This document shows positions 25,203 to 33,583 of a DNA stretch of 64,000 nucleotides, piece by piece. The notes under the pieces are model-generated. The model was not told the origin of the DNA. It was given only the letters and a program-made list of their open reading frames with translations, and did no database searches. The first letter of the stretch is position 1. Each line of letters begins with the position of its first letter. The DNA is from Pseudarthrobacter defluvii (lineage in GTDB: Bacteria > Actinomycetota > Actinomycetes > Actinomycetales > Micrococcaceae). A program made the position numbers and the translations under genes. The stretch is taken from assembly GCF_030323865.1 (NCBI RefSeq), contig NZ_CP066363.1, positions 111,022-175,021 on the forward strand, in the 5' to 3' direction.

Positions 25203-25595
25203 TCACTCGATCGGCAGGCCTGCCCAGTTGTGCGGAGTCCAGTCCACGGGATAGCCGCACTCTTCCATCGAGAGGAGTACCGGGCCGGAATCGTGGGGCG
25301 ACCAGAAGGTAAACCACACGCTGGGGTCGGCGGTGACGATCTCGACCTCCCAGACGACGGGTGGGAGCAGGCGCCGCCGGCGCTTGGAAAAGACCTCTTT
25401 GACCTCGCTCCGCGGCACTATCCAGGGGCCGATGCGGAACAGGTTCAGGCCGCGGCCGTGGAACTCCAGCTTCTCCGGCGTGACGACGAAGCGGAGCCAG
25501 GGAGTGCCGGCTTGAAACCGGTAGTTGCTGTAGCCGCCGCCGATGAACTCGTATCGCAGTGCTCGAGCAAAGATGCCGTTATCGGTGTCCTCCAC
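25203..25595 (-). CDS. Hypothetical protein, PH-like beta-rich domain
   Basis: I place the start at GTG 25595 because residues upstream in the same frame (to 25775) are Pro/Arg-rich and do not look coded. The product is about 130 residues, beta-rich with several Trp: TPWLRFVVTPEKLEFHG, RIGPWIVPRSEVKEVFS, PVVWEVEIVTAD, VWFTFWSP. The strand order resembles small PH-like domains, but this is a weak inference. It is monocistronic as far as can be seen, lying between the sigma operon and the XRE gene. Confidence 0.6.
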   Translation of the reverse strand: MEDTDNGIFARALRYEFIGGGYSNYRFQAGTPWLRFVVTPEKLEFHGRGLNLFRIGPWIVPRSEVKEVFSKRRRRLLPPVVWEVEIVTADPSVWFTFWSPHDSGPVLLSMEECGYPVDWTPHNWAGLPIE

Positions 25596-25987
25596 GGACG
25601 TCAGCCTAGGCTCTATTGCTGCCTGCCATAAGGGGCTGCGGCGCCAGGCAGAGGGCGGCCCGGGTGGCGCCTGTGCCGTCGCCACATATGGACCAGGACG
25701 GTGTTCCGGCTCCAAGGCCGTGGGACAGTCGCTTCGAAAGCGCCTTCCCACCCCGTCGTACAAAAATCTACGCATGTTCGTTGGTATGAGTCAGATGAAA
25801 GAGCCCCGCCACAGGGCCGCAAAGAAACAACGAACTGTGAGTGTCGTCGTGGCCCCTCTGATGAAGGGACTTTTGCAAGCCTTGGGCGTAGAGATTCTGC
25901 ACCGATTGGTGGACCTTATCAGCTAGGGCACAATCCGGTGGGAGGACCTGAGGACAGGGCTTCATCTCGGCGCCGCTGCGCCTGCTT

Positions 25988-26956
25988 TTAGTCCGTCTGT
26001 TCTGGTTTTAGATGCAGTTTTCCGGCCTTGATTGCCCTCTGGATTTGATCGTATGTTCGGTGCTTCCGGGTATTGAAGTTGCCTTCGACGAGGTCCCTCA
26101 TGAACTGAAATTTCATTCTTGTCCAGAGAGTGAGGACCTGTTCCCGGCCAAAAGACGGGAACAGGTGTTGGTCGCCTCTTTGTACGGGGGATTCGGTGGC
26201 GTCTCCGCCCAAGGATTTCAGCAGGCCCCTGAAGCGGCGAAGGTCTTGGGCGGATGACCGCAAACGCCGTACCGCCGATTCGGCTTCCGACGCTTTTTCG
26301 GGGGCGGTATTTTTGACATTGTTGACGAATACCTCCAACGGGATGGCGGCTTCGATGTCGACCAGGTCCTCCACAGCGTCCATGAGCTGTCGATGTTCGT
26401 CGGAGCTTGGCTCCCAGCCGAAGCGGCCCGTCTTCACATCAAATGAGAAGTCCCGGATCAGCTCAGCGTGAGTTTCCCTGGCGGTGCGAAGCTGCCGGCC
26501 GACGGTCAGGAGTCTGATCGCGTCCCAACCGCTGTCGCTGTAGGTAGCTTCCAGGACTAAGCCGGTCATTGGCATGACGGCTGGTCCGTTGGCGGCGAGT
26601 TCTTCCTCCATGGAGGTCCGGTCATAGCTCCACTGCTCCGGACCGTCAGTGCCTGCAAACCAATCCACGAGATCTATCGTCCTCATGGGCATGATGTCGG
26701 GCTGACCGTCGCTCGAAGGTGGTACGGGAGCGAGCGGGCGTGTGACGTCAAAGAGGATGGCCACGGGGGGCACCCTCAGGACCCGGGATAGGGCCATAAG
26801 TTCGGTGACAGTAATGTCTTCGCGGCGGCCCGTTTCGATATTGGCGATGACTGACCGAGACATACCGGAATCATCAGCCAGGTCTTGGGCTGATAGGCCT
26901 TCTCGTTTGCGGAAGGCGCTGATCCTTCGACCGATCTCGGTCATATTTTGTGTCAT
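25988..26956 (-). CDS. XRE-family regulator with large C-terminal domain
   Basis: The start is ATG 26956 or ATG 26944; neither has a ribosome-binding site, so a leaderless message is likely. The product is about 322 residues. The HTH is clear: IGRRISAFRKREGLSAQDLA followed by SGMSRSVIANIETGRR. The remaining 250 residues are helical, with an Asp/Glu-rich centre, and unrelated to a known ligand domain. A TTGTGT/ACACAA inverted repeat overlaps the start region and is a probable autoregulatory operator. It is divergent from the DUF3800-like gene, which it probably controls. Confidence 0.78.
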   Translation of the reverse strand: MTQNMTEIGRRISAFRKREGLSAQDLADDSGMSRSVIANIETGRREDITVTELMALSRVLRVPPVAILFDVTRPLAPVPPSSDGQPDIMPMRTIDLVDWFAGTDGPEQWSYDRTSMEEELAANGPAVMPMTGLVLEATYSDSGWDAIRLLTVGRQLRTARETHAELIRDFSFDVKTGRFGWEPSSDEHRQLMDAVEDLVDIEAAIPLEVFVNNVKNTAPEKASEAESAVRRLRSSAQDLRRFRGLLKSLGGDATESPVQRGDQHLFPSFGREQVLTLWTRMKFQFMRDLVEGNFNTRKHRTYDQIQRAIKAGKLHLKPEQTD

Positions 26957-26966
26957 AAAAACACAA
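26948..26966. promoter_or_regulatory. Operator-like inverted repeat at XRE start
   Basis: TTGTGT (26948-26953) and ACACAA (26961-26966) are perfect inverted copies separated by 7 bp. They overlap the first codons or the start of the XRE gene and lie about 100 bp from the divergent gene. The spacing suits an XRE dimer. Confidence 0.55.
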
Positions 26967-27068
26967 TATACGAATAGGCGACCCATTGGTACACATTATG
27001 GTAATCTCGATGGTGGTTTGAAGCCTGCTCTGAGGTGGGCGTGGCTGAAGAGGAAGGGCACATAGCCT

Positions 27069-27662
27069 ATGGGTGGGCCCGCGGGAGGCGAAGCGAAGAA
27101 CATCGGTGCCTGGGGAGACGAAAGCATGCGCCTTACCAAGGTGCCAACGCCTATGTACATGCTTGGCGCCGCTCTCGCCGATGAGGCCACGGCCGCCCGT
27201 GCCCGCGACGCTATGCTCGGGATCCACAAGAAGGGGCCGAAACTACACTGGCGGGACCTGGAACCCCGCGCCAAGATGCTGTCCGTGGAAGCCGTCGCTT
27301 CGCTGAGTTTGGACCATATTGTTGTTGTTGCCAGCCCCTTGGATCCGAGGAAGCAGGAGCGGGCACGCGCCAAGTGCATCGAAAGGCTCTGCTGGGAGGT
27401 AGAGGACTTGGGCGGCACAAGTGTGACTTTTGAAGCGCGGACCCAATCGTTGAACCAGCGCGATCGACTGCTGATCCCCAAGCTCAGGGGCAAGGGCGCC
27501 TTGCCTGTGGGTTTGCGGGTCGATTGGATGAGAGGTTCAGAGGACCCGATGCTTTGGATCGCGGATCAAGTCCTGGGGGCCATCGGGGACGCGGAAGCCG
27601 GGGAGCCCCGTTACTTCAAAACCATCCTTGAGGACGTCATGATTTCACGAATCGATCTTTAG
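27069..27662 (+). CDS. DUF3800-like (RNase H-fold) protein
   Basis: The 197-residue product starts with a short Gly-rich stretch then AWGDES, the acidic Asp-Glu-Ser opening typical of DUF3800 proteins. It continues with PMYMLGAALAD, DHIVVVASPLD and the late ILWIADQVLGAIG-like segment (LWIADQVLGAIGDAE), where the family has another Asp. These acidic positions suggest an RNase H-like nuclease fold, though activity is unproven. An AGGAAGGG ribosome-binding site lies 11 nt upstream. It is divergent from the XRE regulator and followed by a strong terminator, forming a compact two-gene unit. Confidence 0.6.
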   Translation: MGGPAGGEAKNIGAWGDESMRLTKVPTPMYMLGAALADEATAARARDAMLGIHKKGPKLHWRDLEPRAKMLSVEAVASLSLDHIVVVASPLDPRKQERARAKCIERLCWEVEDLGGTSVTFEARTQSLNQRDRLLIPKLRGKGALPVGLRVDWMRGSEDPMLWIADQVLGAIGDAEAGEPRYFKTILEDVMISRIDL

Positions 27663-27670
27663 AAACGCGA

Positions 27671-27707
27671 AAGCCAGGTCCCGTTACAAAAGCGGGGGTC
27701 CTGGCTT
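27671..27707 (+). terminator. Terminator after DUF3800-like gene
   Basis: AAGCCAGG and CCTGGCTT form the base of a stem that continues inward with CCCG/CGGG-type pairing around a loop including ACAAAAG. It begins 9 nt after the stop codon. Confidence 0.75.
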
Positions 27708-27934
27708 CACTTCCTCCACCCCTCAGGATGGAAGCTCACGTTTAGTGTACAACAATATTCCCTGGCTTTCCCTTAGTCGTTCCGCAGGTAGAGGATTATG
27801 CGCTGCACGCCTCTAGTCCGAGTTGGTGTCCAGGCCGCGTGGATTCAGGAAACTGCTTCAAACAACCCTATCCACTACGGATCGCGATCGCTTTGGATCC
27901 CTCGGGAGCGCTAGCCGATGAGTCAGAGGCGTCG
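27708..27934. other. Spacer without recognised feature
   Basis: This convergent spacer between the DUF3800-like gene and the SOS-type pair shows no credible gene or site. Confidence 0.4.
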
Positions 27935-28261
27935 TTAGGCGGCGGCCGCGCCGGCGTCGGTGATGCCGACCAGCAGCCATTGTTCTGACATGGGGTCTCG
28001 GCGCAGCTCGAACGTGCGCAGCGCCGAAGTGGAGGTCAGGCGGACTTGGACCTGCCAGTGCTCAATGCTGACCAGGTCCCCACATCCGACCGGTGCCCGT
28101 TTGGCGGAGTTCCACCAGTCCGAGCGGGTGAACCAGCGCACTGGTTCGGCGGCTACGGCCCAGATCCGGTCGTCATATCTGACGGCCAGGGGAATGCCTT
28201 TGGCGGTAAACCGGACCTGCACCGGCACGTCGAGGGGTTTGTCAGTTGTTGTTCTTGCCAC
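27935..28261 (-). CDS. DUF6504-like protein, second gene of LexA-boxed pair
   Basis: GTG 28261 starts a 108-residue product that overlaps the upstream gene by 20 nt, so translation is coupled. The sequence has PVQVRFTAKGIPLAVRYDDRIWAVAAEPVRWFTRSDWW, a pattern of short beta strands and Trp residues. It resembles the small domain (DUF6504-like) encoded with error-prone polymerase accessory genes in actinobacteria. Together with the upstream LexA box this points to a role in DNA damage response. The family call is from memory of the pattern and is not certain. Confidence 0.6.
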   Translation of the reverse strand: MARTTTDKPLDVPVQVRFTAKGIPLAVRYDDRIWAVAAEPVRWFTRSDWWNSAKRAPVGCGDLVSIEHWQVQVRLTSTSALRTFELRRDPMSEQWLLVGITDAGAAAA

Positions 28262-28574
28262 GGGTCCGCTCTCCCAAATTCCTGTTCATCATTTCCTCCC
28301 GGCGGGTGACCGCTGAGCTCCATACCCAGGTCCGGTACGTGACCGGGCCGTCCTTCCACGTCACTTCGGCTGCTTTCGCTGTCCAGGCGAACACTTCGCC
28401 GTCCACCAGTTCGGCGCAGTTCGGGAACCGGATCCACGCCTTCACAGGGATGCCCGGAAACCCGTTCTTGACCGGGAAGTGCTCGAAATCGAGCTCTTCC
28501 ACGGTCAGCCCGATTGGGCCGGCCCGCCGTGCGTACTGCGCCTGCAGCGCGGCCGCAAAACTCTCGGAGGACAT
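28242..28574 (-). CDS. LexA-controlled hypothetical protein
   Basis: The product has 110 residues: a helical N-terminus (SESFAAALQAQYARRAG) followed by a beta-rich part with VKAWIRFPNCAELVDGEVFAWT and VTYRTWVWSSAVTRRE. The family is unknown to me. The start lies 11 bp from a near-consensus LexA box, so it should be induced by DNA damage. It overlaps the DUF6504-like gene, and the DNA ligase gene lies just upstream on the same strand. Similar gene pairs accompany SOS mutagenesis operons in actinobacteria; that link is an inference. Confidence 0.65.
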   Translation of the reverse strand: MSSESFAAALQAQYARRAGPIGLTVEELDFEHFPVKNGFPGIPVKAWIRFPNCAELVDGEVFAWTAKAAEVTWKDGPVTYRTWVWSSAVTRREEMMNRNLGERTRGKNNN

Positions 28575-28584
28575 ACCACAACCT

Positions 28585-28600
28585 TAGAACATATGTTCGA
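28585..28600. promoter_or_regulatory. LexA-binding SOS box
   Basis: TAGAACATATGTTCGA differs by one base from the actinobacterial LexA consensus TCGAAC-N4-GTTCGA. It lies 11 bp upstream of the leftward gene at 28574, a position suited to repression. Confidence 0.8.
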
Positions 28601-28728
28601 ATAGACACGCCAAAGTCGGCCAAGGTATGGCCGCCGCTTTTGATGATGGGGGAGGGGTACGACAAAGCCCGGGTTTATATCCACCGGAAGTTGCGTCCAC
28701 AGCGGTGAAACCCGCCGCAGCGCTGTCG

Positions 28729-29748
28729 TCAGCGGTGCCTGTTGTTCAGTTCAGGCGGGACTCCGACGTTTGCAGGGTCCAACTCCGGTCTGGAGCGCCG
28801 GTAGCCGACAGGATGCCGGAAGGACGTACCGGACCAGGCGACGTCGGCGGAGATTTCGACCACGAACGGTTCGACCAAGGTCAGTCGCACGGGGCCTTTG
28901 TCCTTACTGAATCTGTTCAGGGAGGACTCGCTGATCTCTTCCGGCCAGTGATGCCCATGCCCGGCTGCATGGAGGTATCGGCCCAGTTCGCGCTGGACCT
29001 TAGTGGACAGGGCGGTCGAGCGACCGACAATCTTCAGTTCGCCGCCTAGGGGAAGGCCGGCGATGATGGCCTGCGGCTGGGAGACTGGCCCGATCACGGC
29101 GGCACATACCACGTCCCAAACATCTTTGTGCTTTAGCTTCGACCAGATCCTGGCGGCTTCGTAGGACTGGGCGCCACCCTTGAACACCAGACCTTCGATT
29201 CCTGTCGCGGGAAGATCCCGCAGCCAGATCTTGGCCAGGTCCACGTCCGTGGTGATGGGGGAGAGGTGCAACGGCGCCGCCCAGTCCCGGGCGAGCTCCT
29301 CGAGCAGCTGCCGTCGCCCGCTAAACGGAACAGCCCGTGTGTCCTGCCCGGCGACGGCCAGGACATCGAAGGCCACGAACGATGCTGGCAGCTCACTGGC
29401 CACCGCCGGAAGCGCGGCCCTGGAGGTGACCATGCGCCGCTGCAGCGCATCGAAATCCAGCCGGCCCCGGTTCCAAATGACGGCTTCACCGTCCAGGACC
29501 ACGCCGGGAGGCAACTGCTCTGCGAGAGCAGCCGCTGCGTCCGGCAGGATTCGGGTAAGTTCCTTGCCCTGTCTGGACCACATCGTCACCGTGCCGCCGT
29601 CATTAGAGGCAGTAGTGCGGAAACCGTCCCATTTGGGTTCTACGTTTAGGCCCCCGGGCAGTGCGTTGGGGCCGGGGAAGGTCTTGACGAGTTTCGCCAG
29701 CGCAACCGCGACTGGTGGTTGCAGCGCCCGCGGAAGGGACTCGGCCAT
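28729..29748 (-). CDS. ATP-dependent DNA ligase (LigC/LigD type)
   Basis: The 339-residue product holds the nucleotidyltransferase and OB domains of ATP-dependent ligases. The catalytic lysine motif I is EPKWDGFR (Lys39). VVLDGEAVIW, FVAFDVLA, EGLVFKGG and WSKLKHKD correspond to motifs III, IIIa, IV and V. The length matches stand-alone LigC-type proteins used in nonhomologous or backup repair in actinobacteria; no Ku or polymerase domain is attached. The LexA-boxed pair lies downstream on the same strand after 128 bp, suggesting a small repair cluster. The ATG has no obvious ribosome-binding site. Confidence 0.9.
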   Translation of the reverse strand: MAESLPRALQPPVAVALAKLVKTFPGPNALPGGLNVEPKWDGFRTTASNDGGTVTMWSRQGKELTRILPDAAAALAEQLPPGVVLDGEAVIWNRGRLDFDALQRRMVTSRAALPAVASELPASFVAFDVLAVAGQDTRAVPFSGRRQLLEELARDWAAPLHLSPITTDVDLAKIWLRDLPATGIEGLVFKGGAQSYEAARIWSKLKHKDVWDVVCAAVIGPVSQPQAIIAGLPLGGELKIVGRSTALSTKVQRELGRYLHAAGHGHHWPEEISESSLNRFSKDKGPVRLTLVEPFVVEISADVAWSGTSFRHPVGYRRSRPELDPANVGVPPELNNRHR

Positions 29749-29794
29749 GCGCCAAGCCTAAAGGAGAAACCAGCACCAAAGTCTGTGCCGGCTT

Positions 29795-30100
29795 TTACTT
29801 GGCCGTAGGACCTTCCGTAGCGGCGTCCTCCGCGTTGACGCGGCGGAGTAATGCCGCCATGCTCCGCACAGCTGCCGGATCTTCCTGCCAGGGCTTCCTG
29901 CCTCGTGAGCAGGCATGAAAACCGGTGACAGCCGACTCTTTCGCTGCCTCGGCGAGTTCGTCCCAGGCCGCTTTCAGATCTGCCATCTGCTCAGGAGTCA
30001 CCGGCTCCTGTTCCTTCGGCTCAATGGCCGCTGCGAAGGCGGGACGACCAGCAGCCGTCGCGGGCGTGCGCCGATGGGCGAACCAGCTCCGAAGACCCAT
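29795..30100 (-). CDS. Hypothetical protein, 101 aa
   Basis: The product has 101 residues with a basic N-terminus (GLRSWFAHRRTPATAAGRP), then PEQMADLKAAWDELAEAAK and a C-terminal helix VRSMAALLRRVNAED. No motif is recognised. It ends 46 bp upstream of the ligase gene on the same strand and could be cotranscribed with it. The amino-acid pattern is convincing for a real helical protein, but no role can be given. Confidence 0.6.
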   Translation of the reverse strand: MGLRSWFAHRRTPATAAGRPAFAAAIEPKEQEPVTPEQMADLKAAWDELAEAAKESAVTGFHACSRGRKPWQEDPAAVRSMAALLRRVNAEDAATEGPTAK

Positions 30101-30853
30101 CGGTTTTCCCTTCGTATCAACACTTCAGTGACCGTCCAAGGCAAAGCAGAGGGCCGCAACCGGTAGGACGGGGCCCTCTGCCCTGGGGTGTAAACATCCT
30201 GCTGCTTACGCCTTCGAGCATGCCACACCGGTAAGTGATGGTGCATGCTCGCAGGGCTCGCACCCGTTTGGCGTCCGCTGGCGCGGCCGGCTGTTGGGTC
30301 CAGGGCGCGCCGTCGCAGAGCTCCGGACCCCCTGGCCCTTCTTGTCTACGACGTTTTCTGGTTGCTGTCCTTCGGATTGTAGGCGTCCGCTCCACCCCGT
30401 CTAGCCCCTCCTTCGTCGGGGCCTGCGGTGCAGGAATTTCCCTTCGGCGCTCGTTCCTCGCTGATTTCCTCCGGGAATTTCCCGCCCCTTGCCCTGCGGG
30501 TAGACAGGGCTCCGTCGGCCGCCAAGCAAGCAAGCTCGCCAGCAACCAAAAAACACCTGTGAGTCTTTACGTGGTTGGTCTGGGACTAGCTGGCAGTGTT
30601 GATGCCGGTCGTTCTGCCTGGCGCGTGACTCGAAAAAACAATTGCCCCTTGAGGGTGCGTTTCCCCCGACTTGTCCGCGCTGGGTGGAGCGGCCGGCGCT
30701 GACCTGTCCCACGTCGGTGGCTTGATTAGAAGCTTGCCCAGCCCCTGCGGTTGTGGCTCATCACAGTATTGCCTCGAAGTGACTCTTCCCAGATCCAGTG
30801 CCGGTCGTGATGCGGCCAGTCTTGCCCGTTCGGAAGGAAGGAGGGTGGCCGCG
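30101..30853. other. Non-coding stretch before IS110 transposase
   Basis: This 750-bp region lacks a credible gene. It holds a CAGAGGGCC/GGCCCTCTG inverted repeat (30147-30155, 30172-30180) and two copies of the palindrome GGAATTTCC (at 30433 and 30474). Its right part, about 300 bp directly upstream of the transposase, is where IS110-group elements encode their bridge RNA. The left end of the IS cannot be fixed. Confidence 0.45.
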
Positions 30854-31966
30854 TTGACTATCGTTGCGCAGACCCGCCCGTTCGTAATCGGCGTGGACTG
30901 CCACGCCCGCACACACACTTACGCCATCATCGAGGCCAGTACCAAGCGACAGGTCGCGTGCGAGCAGTTTCCGGCCACCTCGGCAGGTAATTCCCGCGCA
31001 CTTGCCTGGGTAGCCCGACGGACAGACGGCGACATGGCCTGTCTATGGGCCGTAGAGGGTATCGGCTCCTACGGGGCACGTCTGTCCCGGGCAGTAACCG
31101 ACGCCGGCTATGACCTCGCCGAAGCTCCACGGATGAACGCCCGAGGTCGCCGGGCGATCGGCAAATCCGACCCGCTGGACGCCGCCGCCATCGGAACCGC
31201 AGTCTTGGGCTTAGAGGAGTCCCAACTCCGCTCCCCGCGACACGATGAAGGAACCCGTGCCGGACTCAGAATCCTGAGCGCAGCACGGGATCAGCTGACG
31301 CGGGAACGAACAATGAATGTCAATGCACTCATCGCCCTCCTCCGGGCACATGACCTGGGAATCGACGCCCGTAAACCTCTGGTGCCCGCCCAGATCGCCA
31401 CGATCACCAGATGGCGGGAACGAGACGAGCAGATCGAACTATCGATCGCGCGCGGGGAAGCAATTAGGTTGGCGCGCCGCGTTCTCGAAGTGACCACTCA
31501 GCTGGCTGCGAACCACAAGCGCATGACAGAGCTGATCCAGGAAAGCCCCGCGGCGCCGCTGTTGGAGATGGTGGGCGCCGGGGCTGTCACAGTCGCCACC
31601 GTCCTGGCGGCTTGGTCGCATCCAGGAAGGGTTCGCAGCGAAGCCGCCTTCGCCTCCCTGGCAGGGGTGAATCCTTTGCCAGCCTCAAGCGGTAACACGG
31701 TCCGGCACAGGCTCAACCGGGGCGGTGATAGGCGCCTCAACCGAGCCTTGCACACCATCACCATGACCCGGATGGTCCACGACCCCGGAACACGGGACTA
31801 TGTCGCCAAACGCACCCAAGAAGGCCGCAGCTACCGCGAAATCCGCAGATCCCTCAAGCGCTACATCGCCCGAACCCTCTACCGCCAACTCAACGCCCTT
31901 TACGCCGCCGCGGAACCGCCCTCATCCCACGTTGCGGGGGCAGACGGTTCAGGTGGTGTCCCTTAA
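30854..31966 (+). CDS. IS110-family transposase
   Basis: TTG 30854 is preferred (AGGAGG 9 nt upstream); the frame is open from 30671. This gives 370 residues. The N-terminal DEDD domain shows VIGVDCHARTHTYAII, LWAVEGIGSYGARL and KSDPLDAAAIG. The C-terminal domain has the conserved SEAAFASLAGVNPLPASSG and HRLNRGGDRRLNRAL containing the serine region used in strand exchange. These are hallmarks of RNA-guided IS110 recombinases. No terminal inverted repeats are expected for this group, and none were found. The truncated APH gene follows 45 bp downstream. Confidence 0.9.
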   Translation: MTIVAQTRPFVIGVDCHARTHTYAIIEASTKRQVACEQFPATSAGNSRALAWVARRTDGDMACLWAVEGIGSYGARLSRAVTDAGYDLAEAPRMNARGRRAIGKSDPLDAAAIGTAVLGLEESQLRSPRHDEGTRAGLRILSAARDQLTRERTMNVNALIALLRAHDLGIDARKPLVPAQIATITRWRERDEQIELSIARGEAIRLARRVLEVTTQLAANHKRMTELIQESPAAPLLEMVGAGAVTVATVLAAWSHPGRVRSEAAFASLAGVNPLPASSGNTVRHRLNRGGDRRLNRALHTITMTRMVHDPGTRDYVAKRTQEGRSYREIRRSLKRYIARTLYRQLNALYAAAEPPSSHVAGADGSGGVP

Positions 31967-32011
31967 AGGACCCCTCAGCGGGACGTTCGGTGTAATGGCA
32001 GACTGCTGGAT

Positions 32012-32590
32012 ATGAGCACTCTTGAGCGGGACGCCTCCGCGGCTTGGTCGGCTCTTCGGCGTGTTTGGTCAGAGTTGGGGTGGACGAGCCCCGTCTACAG
32101 TCATGGAGCTTTTCATCATGTCGCGGTGCTGGGTTCAACCGGCGTCGTGCGCGTGTCGTTTGCTTCTAACCATGAGGCGCAGATCGCCCGTGAGAGCGCT
32201 GCGCTCCTCGCCGTGAGCAGTTCCGGGCTCCAGACCCGCATCCCGACGCTCCTGCGGACACTGACCGGTGACACCTGGTCTGCGATGGCGTGCACCGTCG
32301 TCGCGGGAGCCCACAGGGCGGATCGGCCGTGGCACGAGGTCCGGGACGATTTTGCCCTTATCCTCAATGACCTTCAATGCGCGCAACTACCGACAGGGTT
32401 GCCTCCCGTACGCTCCTGGTGCGGCGGGGACTCCTGGCCTGACGTCGTTGAGCGCATCACGGCAGATGCCGGCACTCACGTGCGGAAAGCTGCCCAGATC
32501 GTGGTGCGGGAGGTTCTGAGTCTCGAGGAAGAGGTGACCGCTTCTATCGTCCATGGTGACTTCGGTCCGCACAACAGGGTCGTGGAGTGA
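32012..32590 (+). pseudogene. Aminoglycoside phosphotransferase-family protein, C-terminally truncated
   Basis: The 192-residue product shows an APH/choline-kinase-like N-lobe and the catalytic-loop motif VHGDFGPHNRVV at its very end. In the family this HGDxxxxN motif is followed by roughly 70-100 further residues including the Asp of the DFG-like motif; here a stop follows at once. The remaining protein should be inactive. The loss coincides with unrelated sequence containing the 48-bp repeat, so recombination probably removed the 3' end. Start ATG 32012 lies soon after the IS110 transposase gene. Confidence 0.65.
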
Positions 32591-32597
32591 TCCTGCC

Positions 32598-33257
32598 TCA
32601 AGCCGACGCGCGAAGTTCGACAGTGCGTGGCTTTGGAGCTTGCGGTCTGCCCCAAGCGCTGCGAAACAGCGCCCCGAATTGACGCCGTCTTTTGGTGGAC
32701 CATACAGGAGTGCCAGCACGTCTGAGTCCACAATGTCCCCTACTTTGGTCGCGCCGTACGAGCGAAGGTGTCCGAGTTAGAAGGCGCGCGACGGTGGGGT
32801 ATTTGGCAGCCGTGTAGTCACTCCAGCCCGAGGCTGCGTCAGCTGCAATCTTCTTGGCCTCAAAGTATTCGGCGCGGGCCGCCGGATCTTCTCTGAGCAG
32901 ATCGCGGAATGCGATGCGTGCAGACCATTCAGTGCCTTCGAATGCGACGACGTGCACCACGGATTCCCGATGGCGGCGGCTTGGCCACGCGAGCCAGCAA
33001 TGGCCGGGCTTCATCCCCTCGAGGTCGAACCCCGCCATTTTCAGCGCCCGGGCTGCATTTTGAACGCTCGAAACCTTGACCCCAACGATCACGTCTATGA
33101 CATCTTTCGCCGGCAGGTCGGGCACGGAAGTCGAACCAATGTGTTCGCAGTGGGCTTCGGGGAGCACTTCGAGGATCGCCGCGGCGAACCGGGCATAGTG
33201 GTCCGCCCATTCCTCGAATCTGCTCGCCACAAGTGTCACCGGCTGTTCGTCGTCCAT
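32598..33257 (-). CDS. GrpB-family (UPF0157) nucleotidyltransferase-like protein with foreign C-terminus
   Basis: ATG 33257 (MDDEQPVTLV) begins the family homology; the frame is open further to 33401. The product is 219 residues. The GrpB signature CEHIGSTSVPDLPAKDVIDV marks the nucleotidyltransferase-like fold, and LRAWPSRR-like and RDLLREDPAARAEYFEAKK segments follow. Homology appears to end near YPTVARLLTRT. The last 45 residues run through the 48-bp repeat and adjoining sequence, so the C-terminus was probably replaced by recombination. Function in cells is not established for the family. Confidence 0.65.
   Translation of the reverse strand: MDDEQPVTLVASRFEEWADHYARFAAAILEVLPEAHCEHIGSTSVPDLPAKDVIDVIVGVKVSSVQNAARALKMAGFDLEGMKPGHCWLAWPSRRHRESVVHVVAFEGTEWSARIAFRDLLREDPAARAEYFEAKKIAADAASGWSDYTAAKYPTVARLLTRTPSLVRRDQSRGHCGLRRAGTPVWSTKRRRQFGALFRSAWGRPQAPKPRTVELRASA
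32662..32709. repeat. 48-bp exact direct repeat, left copy
   Basis: These 48 bases, starting CGAAACAGCGCCCC and ending GACCATACAGGA, recur exactly at 52198-52245 in the same orientation. The bases on either side differ. The copy lies at the junction between the truncated APH and the altered GrpB gene. Confidence 0.85.
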
Positions 33258-33499
33258 CCGTCCGATTCTGGTCCCGATGGTGTCTGCACTCTTTGAGGCC
33301 ACGCCGCTGCCGCCTTGGGTGGCGCCCGATAGGCCCTCTAAGGTGTTGCCACAGTTGGGACCCGCTTGGTGCTGGATCGAGGACCTGAGCTCGCAAGTCA
33401 CGGACAGGGCAGCACCAAAGGTCTCGCATGCCGGATCGTGTCAGCAGACTCGCCCGTAAGCCGGTCGATCACCGTGCCCAGGAAACGCGCCGCTACGTT

Positions 33500-33556
33500 C
33501 GTCAGTTTCAGAAGTCGTCTGCACCGTCATGCATTTATTCAACAGTCGTTTGCACC
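33500..33556 (+). repeat. Res-like sites beside dead resolvase
   Basis: A 26-bp copy (33500-33525) and a 20-bp copy (33537-33556) of the TGTC...TGCAC-type site are arranged in tandem, like those upstream of the recombinase at 19525. The first differs from the 19413-19438 site at only three of 26 positions. Confidence 0.6.
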
Positions 33557-33583
33557 AAAGACCGAGCTGCGGGACTGCAACTG

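Noticed and set aside
30235..30702. 155-codon rightward frame before the IS110 transposase
   Set aside because: No ribosome-binding site, Arg/Ser/Gly-rich composition and overlap with the probable IS non-coding end.
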